48,538 bases of DNA from NCBI GenBank assembly GCA_004557385.1, contig SFEA01000028.1:1-48538 (forward strand). Direction: 5' to 3'. Each line of letters starts with the position of its first letter. Position 1 is the first letter of the stretch. Made by a program: the position numbers and the translations under genes. Below the pieces are notes generated by a model. It searched no databases and was not told the DNA's origin. It saw nothing but the letters and a program-made list of their open reading frames with translations. This document shows positions 35,576 to 42,587 of this stretch, in pieces. The DNA is from Bacteroidales bacterium (lineage in GTDB: Bacteria > Bacteroidota > Bacteroidia > Bacteroidales > Muribaculaceae).

Positions 35576-36007
35576 ATGGAAAATGCAAAAACACACATGC
35601 GCCACCTTCGCGACAGAGAATTTTTGGCGGTCTACCGGCAGGTGGCGCAAGAGATGATGCAGGGCAAAGAGCCCTTTGTGCGCCGCGAGGCAATACGCCG
35701 CACGCTTGAACGCGGCAAACCGCTGTACTACCTGAGTTACAACCGCACCTACACGGTGATGATGCACTACATGTCCACCGGCGATGTGCCGCTGAAGGCA
35801 CGCCAGCAGCGCGCCATGTGGCTGGAGATTGTCGCCGCCGTGAAGCGCGAGATGGCAGAACACCCCGAACTGACCATGCCGCAAGCCATAGCGCGTGTGC
35901 TTGCCACAGCGCATGCCAGCCGGTTTTATCTGAGCGAAGCCTATGCCTACAAGCTGCTCTATCGCATTGTGCACGAGCGCCGCCAGGCTGCAGCAAACAA
36001 ACACTAA
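35576..36007 (+). CDS. Small basic protein with an internal duplication, unknown function
   Basis: The product has 143 residues from the ATG at 35576; the open frame extends upstream, but a start there would lie on the promoter. It is rich in Arg, Glu, Met and Ala and probably all alpha-helical. Two similar halves are visible: EAIRRTLERGKPLYYLSYNR near 43-62 and QAIARVLATAHASRFYLSEA near 101-120, each followed by a hydrophobic/aromatic helix. Similar FYLSE-type proteins are remembered from Bacteroidales phage-like cassettes, but no function is known to me. It is followed at 22 bp by another small gene, forming a two-gene operon. Confidence 0.7.
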   Translation: MENAKTHMRHLRDREFLAVYRQVAQEMMQGKEPFVRREAIRRTLERGKPLYYLSYNRTYTVMMHYMSTGDVPLKARQQRAMWLEIVAAVKREMAEHPELTMPQAIARVLATAHASRFYLSEAYAYKLLYRIVHERRQAAANKH

Positions 36008-36029
36008 CCCCATTAACAACACCATCAAC

Positions 36030-36467
36030 ATGAAAACACACATCAACACCATCACCGTAACGGTGGACATCGACAACCTGCTGAAAAGCGTTTATGCCGA
36101 AAGCGCTTGGCTGAAAGCCTCAAACATGATTAACGGCACCGACTCGCCGCTGCTCAACCCCGACCGCCGCGCCATGGCAATGATGCTGCTCGGCGAAGCG
36201 TACGCCGACCTTGTGACATGCCTCAACGCATATATGTGCAGCAACAACGCCGACACGTTTGCCACCGACGGCATGCTCGAAATGCAACTCAAATACGCCT
36301 CGCGCCAGAGCGACAACCCCACCATAGGGCTCAGCGCAATGGTGGCGCAGACGCTTGCCAGCCGCATCCTTGCGCTCGCCTACCCTGCTCTGCCCAACTA
36401 TGCCGACCGCTACAAGCGCCACCGACGGGCACTGCTCACCACCCTCGCCCGCGCCGAGCAAGCTTGA
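36030..36467 (+). CDS. Small helical protein of unknown function
   Basis: The product has 145 residues from the ATG at 36030 (MKTHINTITVTVDIDNLL); the longer open frame overlaps the preceding gene. After a short beta-like start it is predicted helical (SVYAESAWLKASNMING, AMMLLGEAYADLVTCLNAYM, LASRILALAYPAL). There is no signal peptide, membrane segment or catalytic motif. The length and helical bundle look resemble small structural or accessory phage proteins, but this is only an impression. It is co-transcribed with the gene 22 bp upstream. Repeat block R3 begins 68 bp after its stop. Confidence 0.7.
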   Translation: MKTHINTITVTVDIDNLLKSVYAESAWLKASNMINGTDSPLLNPDRRAMAMMLLGEAYADLVTCLNAYMCSNNADTFATDGMLEMQLKYASRQSDNPTIGLSAMVAQTLASRILALAYPALPNYADRYKRHRRALLTTLARAEQA

Positions 36468-36534
36468 CGCCCCACGAATACCGCAGGAATAAGGTGTTTG
36501 ACTCACACAGATTAAGCAGATAATAGGATATTCT

Positions 36535-36760
36535 ATGGTGCCGTCGAAGATGGCAAACTATGCTTAACCGCTGGTGGAGCGTTAGCGGAACCTGCGGAGG
36601 AGCTGACACGTCACTTCTTCGGCGTCGAAGATGTCGAACAATGTTGTGCCACTTCGAGGCACATATTTCTGGTAACACACTCTCCGCAGGCTGCGCCCTA
36701 TGGGCTTGCCCGCGGTTAAGCATGGTCAAGCACCTTCGGCGCTTCTTTTGCTTACTGCCA
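36535..36760. repeat. Composite palindromic repeat block R3
   Basis: This gene-free stretch carries modules of R1 in reverse order. 36618-36663 is the exact reverse complement of 15740-15785 (46 bp, including GTGCCACTTCGAGGCAC). CTCCGCAGGCTGCGCCC, GCGGTTAAGCATGGTCAAG and AGCACC-N3-GGCGCT follow, as in R1/R2 reversed. 36761-36894 shows nothing further. Confidence 0.8.
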
Positions 36761-36894
36761 ATTAAACCCTTTGCGAAAGATTATTGTTAGGTTTGTTCGT
36801 TGGCGACCAAAGCTGAGCATAGCAACACGATAGCGCCCCGCGCACTTTTCGCAAGTCCGCAGGGCGTATTCTATGGTTTATTTCGTGTTTGTAG

Positions 36895-37983
36895 TTATTT
36901 AACTAGTTCGCCTTTCAAATCAAATGGCGGAACCGCTGATGTGCCGGGAAGTTGGGTGTCAAGCAACTTCTGCATTGCCAACGCACCCTCTTCTTCACCA
37001 ACTTTTTCGAAATAGTCCCTCCAAAATTGAATTGATTTCACACCGGAAGCCCAAGCGTTAATAGTGTCAATACGCGGAATGCCATCGAAAACAATTTCAT
37101 TGCCATTCGAATAATTGTATAGTATGAACACAATGTTCGAATAAAATGTGTTATCATATTTGGCTTTGTATAAATCTTCTATGGTTTCATCAGAACCAAA
37201 CAAATTTTTGCAAAATGCTTTAGCTCCAATTTCATCTGCCACTAATTTATAATCACAGGCATCATTCCACCAAAACTCTCCAGGAAATTCTTTTGGTTCG
37301 GATTCGTTTGTCTCTTTTGAATAGAGCTTCATTTCACCTTTTGAGTTCATTCTTATGCCAAAAATGCTTGCTCCCATCTGACGCTTTATATAGTCCATAA
37401 TATATTCAAATGCAACTTTGTGAAATTGCTCAACGGTGTATGTCTCATCCTTCCAATCAATGGTGAAATAAGTGCTTAATGGGGCGGTAGGCTTGGAATA
37501 ACTAACAGGTGACAAAGTAAACTCTGCTGCCATACCATCTGCGATTAAGCATTTCAACAAGCCATTTTTTGCTTCAATTTCATAGTTTACATCAATGTTT
37601 AACTCACCTGACTTACAAGTTCCGGTGATTTTATATTGAATGTCTGCTAATGAGCCAAAAGTAGATTTTGTCGTTTTGTATTCAAACGTAAAGTAATCTT
37701 TGTGTAAAGTGGGCTTGAACGTAATCTCCATATCAGAGAACTCCAAATAGGTATTATGATAATACGGGAACTTTAGTCTCAGGACGTCAGGAGTATTGGC
37801 ATCATAAAGATAAATTTTAGAAACACTTGGCGATGTAAATACTCTACCATTTATTGTGATATGTGTTCTATTAGCAGGATATTGTCCGAAATAAGAATTT
37901 AATGGCTGCACGTCGTCAGCATCGCTGCAAGAACACAACAGTACGGCAAGAAACCATACTAAGAAATAATTAATAGATTTCAT
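36895..37983 (-). CDS. Hypothetical Bacteroidales lipoprotein
   Basis: The product has 362 residues with a lipoprotein signal ending LLCSC (Cys19) followed by SDADD, whose acidic residues fit surface export. The body looks beta-rich (THITINGRVFTSPSVSKIYL, FTFEYKTTKSTFGSL, FTIDWKDETYTVEQFHKVAF) and resembles uncharacterised DUF4925-type Bacteroidales lipoproteins; no exact family is claimed. The codons are clearly more AT-rich than in flanking genes (many AAT, ATA, TTT) and the gene is bracketed by repeat blocks R3 and R4, so it may be a recent arrival. An AT-rich direct repeat (CAAATTTACGA then CAAAATTTACGA at 38020-38042) lies upstream. Confidence 0.75.
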   Translation of the reverse strand: MKSINYFLVWFLAVLLCSCSDADDVQPLNSYFGQYPANRTHITINGRVFTSPSVSKIYLYDANTPDVLRLKFPYYHNTYLEFSDMEITFKPTLHKDYFTFEYKTTKSTFGSLADIQYKITGTCKSGELNIDVNYEIEAKNGLLKCLIADGMAAEFTLSPVSYSKPTAPLSTYFTIDWKDETYTVEQFHKVAFEYIMDYIKRQMGASIFGIRMNSKGEMKLYSKETNESEPKEFPGEFWWNDACDYKLVADEIGAKAFCKNLFGSDETIEDLYKAKYDNTFYSNIVFILYNYSNGNEIVFDGIPRIDTINAWASGVKSIQFWRDYFEKVGEEEGALAMQKLLDTQLPGTSAVPPFDLKGELVK

Positions 37984-38124
37984 GTTTTATATATTTTAAA
38001 TGTTTTATATGACGAGGGGCAAATTTACGACAAAATTTACGACAAAAGGATGATATTTGTCGCCTAATTTCAATATAAAAGATAGAAAAGGACAAATATT
38101 AACACTTTTGGAGTGGTTTTGAGC

Positions 38125-38480
38125 ACCAGACTCAGGATATTGCCTTGGCGGCTGGGTGTGCAACCGCTCCACGATTGGCTTTGGATGGGGGATGCACCGG
38201 CTTATCCCCACGTAGCCGACTGCACTTCGTTTGTCGTCAACGCGAGGTTATAGATGTTGCAACCGCTCGCGCGGTTAATACTTCTGATAATTAGGCGGTT
38301 ACAACCTTTGTGTGGCTGTAATTCGCGTCCTGTCCGGACGCTGGTTTCGGGGTGGTGGTTGTGGACCGTGGATTACGCTTCGCTCACCCACGGCTAAGTG
38401 CCTCGCCTCGACGGCTCGGCTTCCCGCCTTTCAGGCGACAAAGCGTATGATATTTTCGAGAATGCAAAATTTTGATACGC
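38125..38480. repeat. Composite palindromic repeat block R4
   Basis: Modules in the same order as R2 are seen: a CAACCGCTCCACG-type hairpin near 38160, a CCCCACGTAG...CAACGCGAGG variant, CAACCGC-N4-GCGGTTA near 38260-38278, GCGTCC-N5-GGACGC (38325-38341), a CCGTGGAT...ACCCACGG stem and GCCTTTCAGGC near 38426. It ends in the 43-bp sequence that is inverted relative to R2. Downstream of the end lies broken coding sequence. Confidence 0.82.
38436..38478 (-). repeat. 43-bp exact inverted repeat, right copy (end of R4)
   Basis: Exact reverse complement of 17922-17964. It begins CGACAAAGCGTATGAT and ends AATTTTGATAC, directly before the gene remnants at 38495. Confidence 0.9.
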
Positions 38481-38494
38481 CCCGCAGCCTCGGC

Positions 38495-38596
38495 TCAATC
38501 GCCTTTCTGCGGTTTCTGCAATAAACTGCCTCTATATTCGGTAGGCGACATGCCGTTCATGCGGCGAAAGAAACGGCAAAAAGCCGATTTGCTCGA
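38495..38596 (-). pseudogene. C-terminal remnant of an AraC-family regulator
   Basis: On the minus strand 33 codons read SSKSAFCRFFRRMNGMSP then TEYRGSLLQKPQKGD and stop at 38495. This is the second HTH recognition region and conserved end of AraC/XylS regulators (S-F-R-FR---G-SP--YR). The codon immediately before is a stop and the upstream part is absent, so only the tail of a gene survives. It is joined at its broken end to another remnant on the plus strand. Confidence 0.7.
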
Positions 38597-38849
38597 CTAC
38601 ACCCGGCTGAACGTGATATTCAACAGCGGCCCCAATGGCTCTCAAACAGGCGACATGAAGATTCGCAACAATGGCGTATATAACTCCAGTGGCGACACGG
38701 GCATCACCGGCATTGCAAACATCACTAACGATGCCAACGACAATGCACCTGTATACTTCGACCTTATGGGCCGCCGTGTGACAAACCCGCAAAACGGCTT
38801 GTATATGCGCCGTCAAGGCAACCGCGTCACCAAGGTGTACATCCCATAA
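38597..38849 (+). pseudogene. C-terminal remnant of a secreted starch-binding-like protein
   Basis: The plus-strand frame from about 38597 reads YTRLNVIFNSGPNGSQTGDM, like the end of a CBM26-type starch-binding module of Bacteroidetes amylases. It continues into VYFDLMGRRVTNPQNGLYM and TKVYIP, a T9SS/sorting-type C-terminal domain, and stops at 38847-38849. No signal peptide, catalytic domain or own start exists; the sequence upstream is the antisense AraC remnant and a repeat end. It is therefore the tail of a lost gene, possibly a GH13 amylase (inference). Confidence 0.65.
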
Positions 38850-38880
38850 TCGAGGATATTCTTCCCTTTGAATACAACCA

Positions 38881-38912
38881 GAGCCTGTGCCGCTTATCCG
38901 ACACAGGCTCTC
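38881..38912. terminator. Hairpin between the remnant and the capsid-like gene
   Basis: AGAGCCTGTG (38881-38890) and CACAGGCTCT (38903-38912) pair perfectly over 10 bp with a 12-nt loop. It lies between two converging coding regions; no strong T-run follows on either strand. Confidence 0.5.
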
Positions 38913-38944
38913 GCCGTCATAGAATGTTCAACTCAATGCAAGGC

Positions 38945-40342
38945 TCAATTCATGACAATGCGCATGTGTGCCTTTGGATAGCGCAGCACCAGACACGACG
39001 CCTCGGTGAGCACTATGGCGTCGGTGTTGCGCTGGCCCGATGCCTTGAGGTTGAGCGCCTCGGTGCCAAAAGGCAGATGGCTGTACTTCTGCAAGTATTC
39101 GGGGTCGATAATCATGGCGCAATTCTCCATGCCGCACTCATCGAACACCTCCGACAGCAATACATACAGCTTGCCGAACTTGCTGCGCATCTCGCTGAAA
39201 TCGATGCCCCACTTCACCACGCTCTCGCCGGCGTTCACCACCTTGCTATAGGTGAGCTTGTTCAGGCGGCTGATGAATGCCGAGCCGCCAATGAGCACCT
39301 TGCGCTTGCTGCCGGCATTGCCGGTGAACGCCTCGCGCATCATGTCCACCAAGGTTTCCTCGGTGAAGCTGTCGGCGCTATAGGCAAATTCCTTGCCCGC
39401 CTGATGCCAGATGCCGCCGGTGAGGTATACGTTCTCGCGCTTATTGTGGTCGTAGATAAGGCTCTTTATGCCAAAAAGGAAGCTCTTTTCCATGCCAAGG
39501 CGCATATCGTAGATGGCAGCCTCGCCTTGGTCGTTGAGTGTCCAGTCGACCTCTTTGTTAGCCATTCGGTGAAGCACCGACTGCTCGACCTGTGCCTTGA
39601 AAATCTGGCAGTTTTGGGTGGCACGCTGTGGCAAAGCCTCAAACTGGGCAGTCTGCACATCGAGCTCGGAGGCTGCACGCCCCATGCGAATCAACTCGGT
39701 GCCTGCGGCAATCGACGGCACCAACCCTTTTACACCGCCGGCATTCATGCCGTTCACAGCCATCACGGTGATTCCCTTGTCGTCGCTCTTGCCCACCACA
39801 TACAGCACCAAATCGCAACTGCTCTTTGTGCCGTCGGCATTATATCCGCTCACGCCTTTCACCAAAATGGTGTCGCTGATGTCGAAGATGGCGTCGTTCG
39901 ACGTATATATCACTTTGCGCACATCCTCGGGCATATACATGCCGTCGTCGGGCAATGTGACAGCTGTCTTGAGAGTGCACTTGGTGGGCTTGGTATCAAC
40001 GTTGTAATAGTCAACCACCATGCTGCCGCAACGCTTGGCGCCTGCCAGACGCGAAAGCTGGTCAACCGGCGTCGCCATCGGGCGTATCTTGGTGATTTGG
40101 CGGTCAATCTCGTTGAGCAAATAGTCGTTACTCGACTCGTGCACGGCGTCGGTGGTGACCGGACCGCCCGTCACCATCTCACCTCCTGCTCCCGTAGCCA
40201 CCAAGGCAAACGCCAGCGTGGCGCCATCGGTGTGACACGAAAGCATGAGCAGACCCAGCGTAATCATCGCCAGCAGGGCGATTGTCAACTCGCAGCGATG
40301 TGCGTGAAGTTTCTCCAAAATTCTCTTGATTTTTGTGTTCAT
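38945..40342 (-). CDS. SU10/HK97-like major capsid protein homologue with N-terminal hydrophobic segment
   Basis: The product has 465 residues from the ATG at 40342 (MNTKIKRILEKLHAHRCELT). Residues about 18-36 form a hydrophobic helix (TIALLAMITLGLLMLSC) after a basic start. The body reads like an SU10-type (DUF5309-like) phage major capsid protein: IRPMATPVDQLSRLAGAKRC near 82, a long insertion, then DVQTAQFEALPQRATQNCQI, NDQGEAAIYDMRLGMEKSFL, KVLIGGSAFISRLNKL, KWGIDFSEM, MIIDPEYLQKY and LVLRYP. There is no terminase, portal, protease or tail gene nearby. A membrane-type N terminus is not expected of a phage capsid. The family assignment is by motif impression and moderately sure. Confidence 0.6.
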   Translation of the reverse strand: MNTKIKRILEKLHAHRCELTIALLAMITLGLLMLSCHTDGATLAFALVATGAGGEMVTGGPVTTDAVHESSNDYLLNEIDRQITKIRPMATPVDQLSRLAGAKRCGSMVVDYYNVDTKPTKCTLKTAVTLPDDGMYMPEDVRKVIYTSNDAIFDISDTILVKGVSGYNADGTKSSCDLVLYVVGKSDDKGITVMAVNGMNAGGVKGLVPSIAAGTELIRMGRAASELDVQTAQFEALPQRATQNCQIFKAQVEQSVLHRMANKEVDWTLNDQGEAAIYDMRLGMEKSFLFGIKSLIYDHNKRENVYLTGGIWHQAGKEFAYSADSFTEETLVDMMREAFTGNAGSKRKVLIGGSAFISRLNKLTYSKVVNAGESVVKWGIDFSEMRSKFGKLYVLLSEVFDECGMENCAMIIDPEYLQKYSHLPFGTEALNLKASGQRNTDAIVLTEASCLVLRYPKAHMRIVMN

Positions 40343-40424
40343 GGTTTTTGAAAAATAATTAATAAAACGTGTGTGTTTAATAGGTTTGATTATCACTCAG
40401 CAACTATCGAGCTTTGAGCCAAAG

Positions 40425-40790
40425 TTAATCGGCAATATCCCAGATGCTGCGTCGGGCAAAGCGTGGCGTCACGCTGTTGCGCTCGGCACGCGCCTCAGCG
40501 CTTTGGTCGAAACGGTTTTCAAATTCAATCTTCTCGTTGCGACCACGCAAATAGCCTTCGCCGTCGGCGTTGCGCACATCGTCGTCGTGAGTCACGCCTG
40601 CCAAGATGGTTCGGATAGTGGTTGCGCTCACCTCGCCGCGCACAATCTCGCCGCATAGCGCCTTCATTTGAGCCACAGCCTCAGCTTCCACCTTTTCGGC
40701 TTGCGCAAAATCGTCGATGGCAAGCTCATTGAGCAATTGTCGCTCCTCGGCATCGTTTGCCGGAGCAGTTAGTGTGTTTTCGTTTTTCAT
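40425..40790 (-). CDS. Small acidic protein upstream of the capsid-like gene
   Basis: The product has 121 residues from the ATG at 40790; the open frame reaches a TTG nine bases earlier, which is less likely. The first 50 residues are acidic and helical (DAEERQLLNELAIDDFAQAE), the middle has EIVRGEVSATTIRTILAGV, and the C terminus ends RFARRSIWDIAD, a short conserved-looking tail. No family is recognised. It lies 82 bp upstream of the capsid-like gene in the same direction and is probably co-transcribed. Position and size suggest a scaffold, decoration or cargo partner (inference only). Confidence 0.65.
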   Translation of the reverse strand: MKNENTLTAPANDAEERQLLNELAIDDFAQAEKVEAEAVAQMKALCGEIVRGEVSATTIRTILAGVTHDDDVRNADGEGYLRGRNEKIEFENRFDQSAEARAERNSVTPRFARRSIWDIAD

Positions 40791-40905
40791 ACTTCGCAAA
40801 AAATGTTATTGTTATGTGTGTTTATTCATTTGCTTTCAGCAATGCAAAGATGCAACATCGCAGCAGCGGCATTAGCATCAAAAAAGGATAAAGCCACAAG
40901 AAATT

Positions 40906-41835
40906 TTAAAGATTCCGCTTCAAACCTGTCAACTTCACGCGCTTGATGGCGCTGTGCGAGAACAGCCGGCTGAACTCGGCTGGCGTCATAGCCTCAACGG
41001 CAGCAGGCGTGAGCGAAAGTATGTCGTGGCGCGGAGCAAAGTCGTCGACGGCGGTTGGTTGAGCCAAGGCGTTGTGCGGACACACCAGCTGGCACTGGTC
41101 GCAGCCGTACAGGCGGTTGCCTTTAACCTCAGCCACCCACTCGGGCAACTGTTCGCCACGGTATTCAATGAGCAGGCACGACAAGCATCGCGACGCATCG
41201 AGGGCGCTGCCATCGGCACTGAGCGCACCACCGGGACACGCATCCACACATCGGCGACAGCTGCCGCAATGCAACTGGCACGGCGAATCGGGCTGCAACG
41301 CCAGTGTGGTGACCACCTCACCAAGAAAGAAAAACGACCCTTTACCGGGAATGATGAGCAGATTGTTGCGTCCCACAAAGCCAATGCCTGCACGCTGTGC
41401 CCAATATTTCTCGCGAATGGGCGCCGTGTCGACACACACGCGGCACTCAGCACCCCACCCCTCGGCAATATATGCCGCCAGCTGCGCAAGGCGCTCGCGA
41501 ACGACCTCGTGATAGTCGCGCCCATAGGCGTAACGGGCTATTTGAAGGGCATCGGCATCCTGCTCTACGGCAGGGAAATAGTTCAGCGCAAGCGAAATCA
41601 CCGTACGCGCGCCCTCGAGCAACAATTGCGGATTGTTGCGCACGTCGGCATAGCGCTCGGCATAAGCCATGGTGAAGTGTTTGCCCTCGGCAATCCACTG
41701 CTCGTAGCGCCGCTGCGCCTCGGCATCAACAGCCTCAGCCACAGCAAAGCCACAGGCATCGAATCCCAGCTCGGCAGCGCGCTGCTTGATGGCTGCCTCA
41801 GGTGTGCATTGGTATTTTTTCGAGTTCGTAGCCAT
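40906..41835 (-). CDS. queG: Epoxyqueuosine reductase
   Basis: The product has 309 residues, the usual length. It shows the QueG N-terminal cobalamin-binding part (LGFDACGFAVAEA, ARYAYGRDYHEVVRERL, VDTAPIREKYWAQRAGIGFV) and two 4Fe-4S clusters (CGSCRRCVDACPGGAL, then CLSCL with CDQCQLVCPHN). It performs the last step of queuosine synthesis, reducing epoxyqueuosine in the wobble position of tRNAs for Asp, Asn, His and Tyr. Its start overlaps the 3' end of the preceding deacetylase gene by 38 bp, so translation is probably coupled. Confidence 0.95.
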   Translation of the reverse strand: MATNSKKYQCTPEAAIKQRAAELGFDACGFAVAEAVDAEAQRRYEQWIAEGKHFTMAYAERYADVRNNPQLLLEGARTVISLALNYFPAVEQDADALQIARYAYGRDYHEVVRERLAQLAAYIAEGWGAECRVCVDTAPIREKYWAQRAGIGFVGRNNLLIIPGKGSFFFLGEVVTTLALQPDSPCQLHCGSCRRCVDACPGGALSADGSALDASRCLSCLLIEYRGEQLPEWVAEVKGNRLYGCDQCQLVCPHNALAQPTAVDDFAPRHDILSLTPAAVEAMTPAEFSRLFSHSAIKRVKLTGLKRNL

Positions 41836-42418
41836 TTTCCAACAGCCATTCTATTGCCTTGGGCAAGGCATATTTCATGTTTTTCTCAGCCTTGAGCGAA
41901 TCGTGGAACACGATAATCGACCCCTTGCGGGCAAAGCGCTTCACGTTGGCAAGCACGCCCTCGCCGTCGATGTTGCCGGCATAGTCGCGCGTAACCACGT
42001 CGTACATAATCACCGAGTAGTTGGCGCGCACCGCCTTCGACTGCGAAAAACGCATCAGTCCGTGCGGCGGCCGGAACAAGTTGGTGTGTATCAGCTCGTT
42101 AGCTCGCTCAATGTTTTTGAGATAGGTCTCGGTGGTGACTATTCTGCCCTGCATGTGGTTCATGGTGTGGTTGCCCACACTGTGTCCACGGCGCAGCACC
42201 TCCTCAAGCAGTTCGGGATGCCGGCGAACATTATCGCCGACCATAAAGAACGTGGCTTTCACGCCATAGCGGTCGAGAGTGTCGAGCACCCACGGTGTAA
42301 CCTCGGGAATAGGGCCATCGTCGAAGGTGAGATAAACACATTTTTTCTTTTTTTGTATACGCCACACACATTCCGGAAACAGCATCCGGTAGAGCAGCGG
42401 TGGTTGTTCAACAAACAT
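41798..42418 (-). CDS. NodB-type polysaccharide deacetylase
   Basis: The product has 206 residues. NodB motifs are intact: YLTFDDGP with metal ligand D34, GNHTMNH with H84 and H88, and RPPHG near 116-120. There is no signal peptide, so the protein is probably cytoplasmic or translocated in another way. The family removes N- or O-acetyl groups from chitin, peptidoglycan or xylan; the substrate here is unknown. It overlaps queG by 38 bp and ends in its start region. Upstream 42419-42587 has an 8-bp inverted repeat (42477-42484 with 42528-42535) and no recognised promoter. Confidence 0.88.
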   Translation of the reverse strand: MFVEQPPLLYRMLFPECVWRIQKKKKCVYLTFDDGPIPEVTPWVLDTLDRYGVKATFFMVGDNVRRHPELLEEVLRRGHSVGNHTMNHMQGRIVTTETYLKNIERANELIHTNLFRPPHGLMRFSQSKAVRANYSVIMYDVVTRDYAGNIDGEGVLANVKRFARKGSIIVFHDSLKAEKNMKYALPKAIEWLLENGYELEKIPMHT

Positions 42419-42587
42419 AATTTGAGAAATTCAAAAAATAAAATTTGAACAAAATTGTATGGTAACACCTAAGCAGAATGGCGGTTGCCCCTTGGGCACA
42501 TTTTTTATGCCACAAAAGTTGGACAATCCGCCATTGCTTTATAAAGTAATATGAATAATCATTCCTTGCTGAAATGAGCAGCAATCA

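Noticed and set aside
38924..40351. 475-codon plus-strand open frame opposite the capsid-like gene
   Set aside because: His/Ala/Val-rich antisense composition; the minus strand has the motif-rich protein and the correct operon context.
35576..40790. A complete prophage
   Set aside because: Only a capsid-like gene and small unknown genes are present; no integrase, terminase, portal, tail or lysis gene was found.
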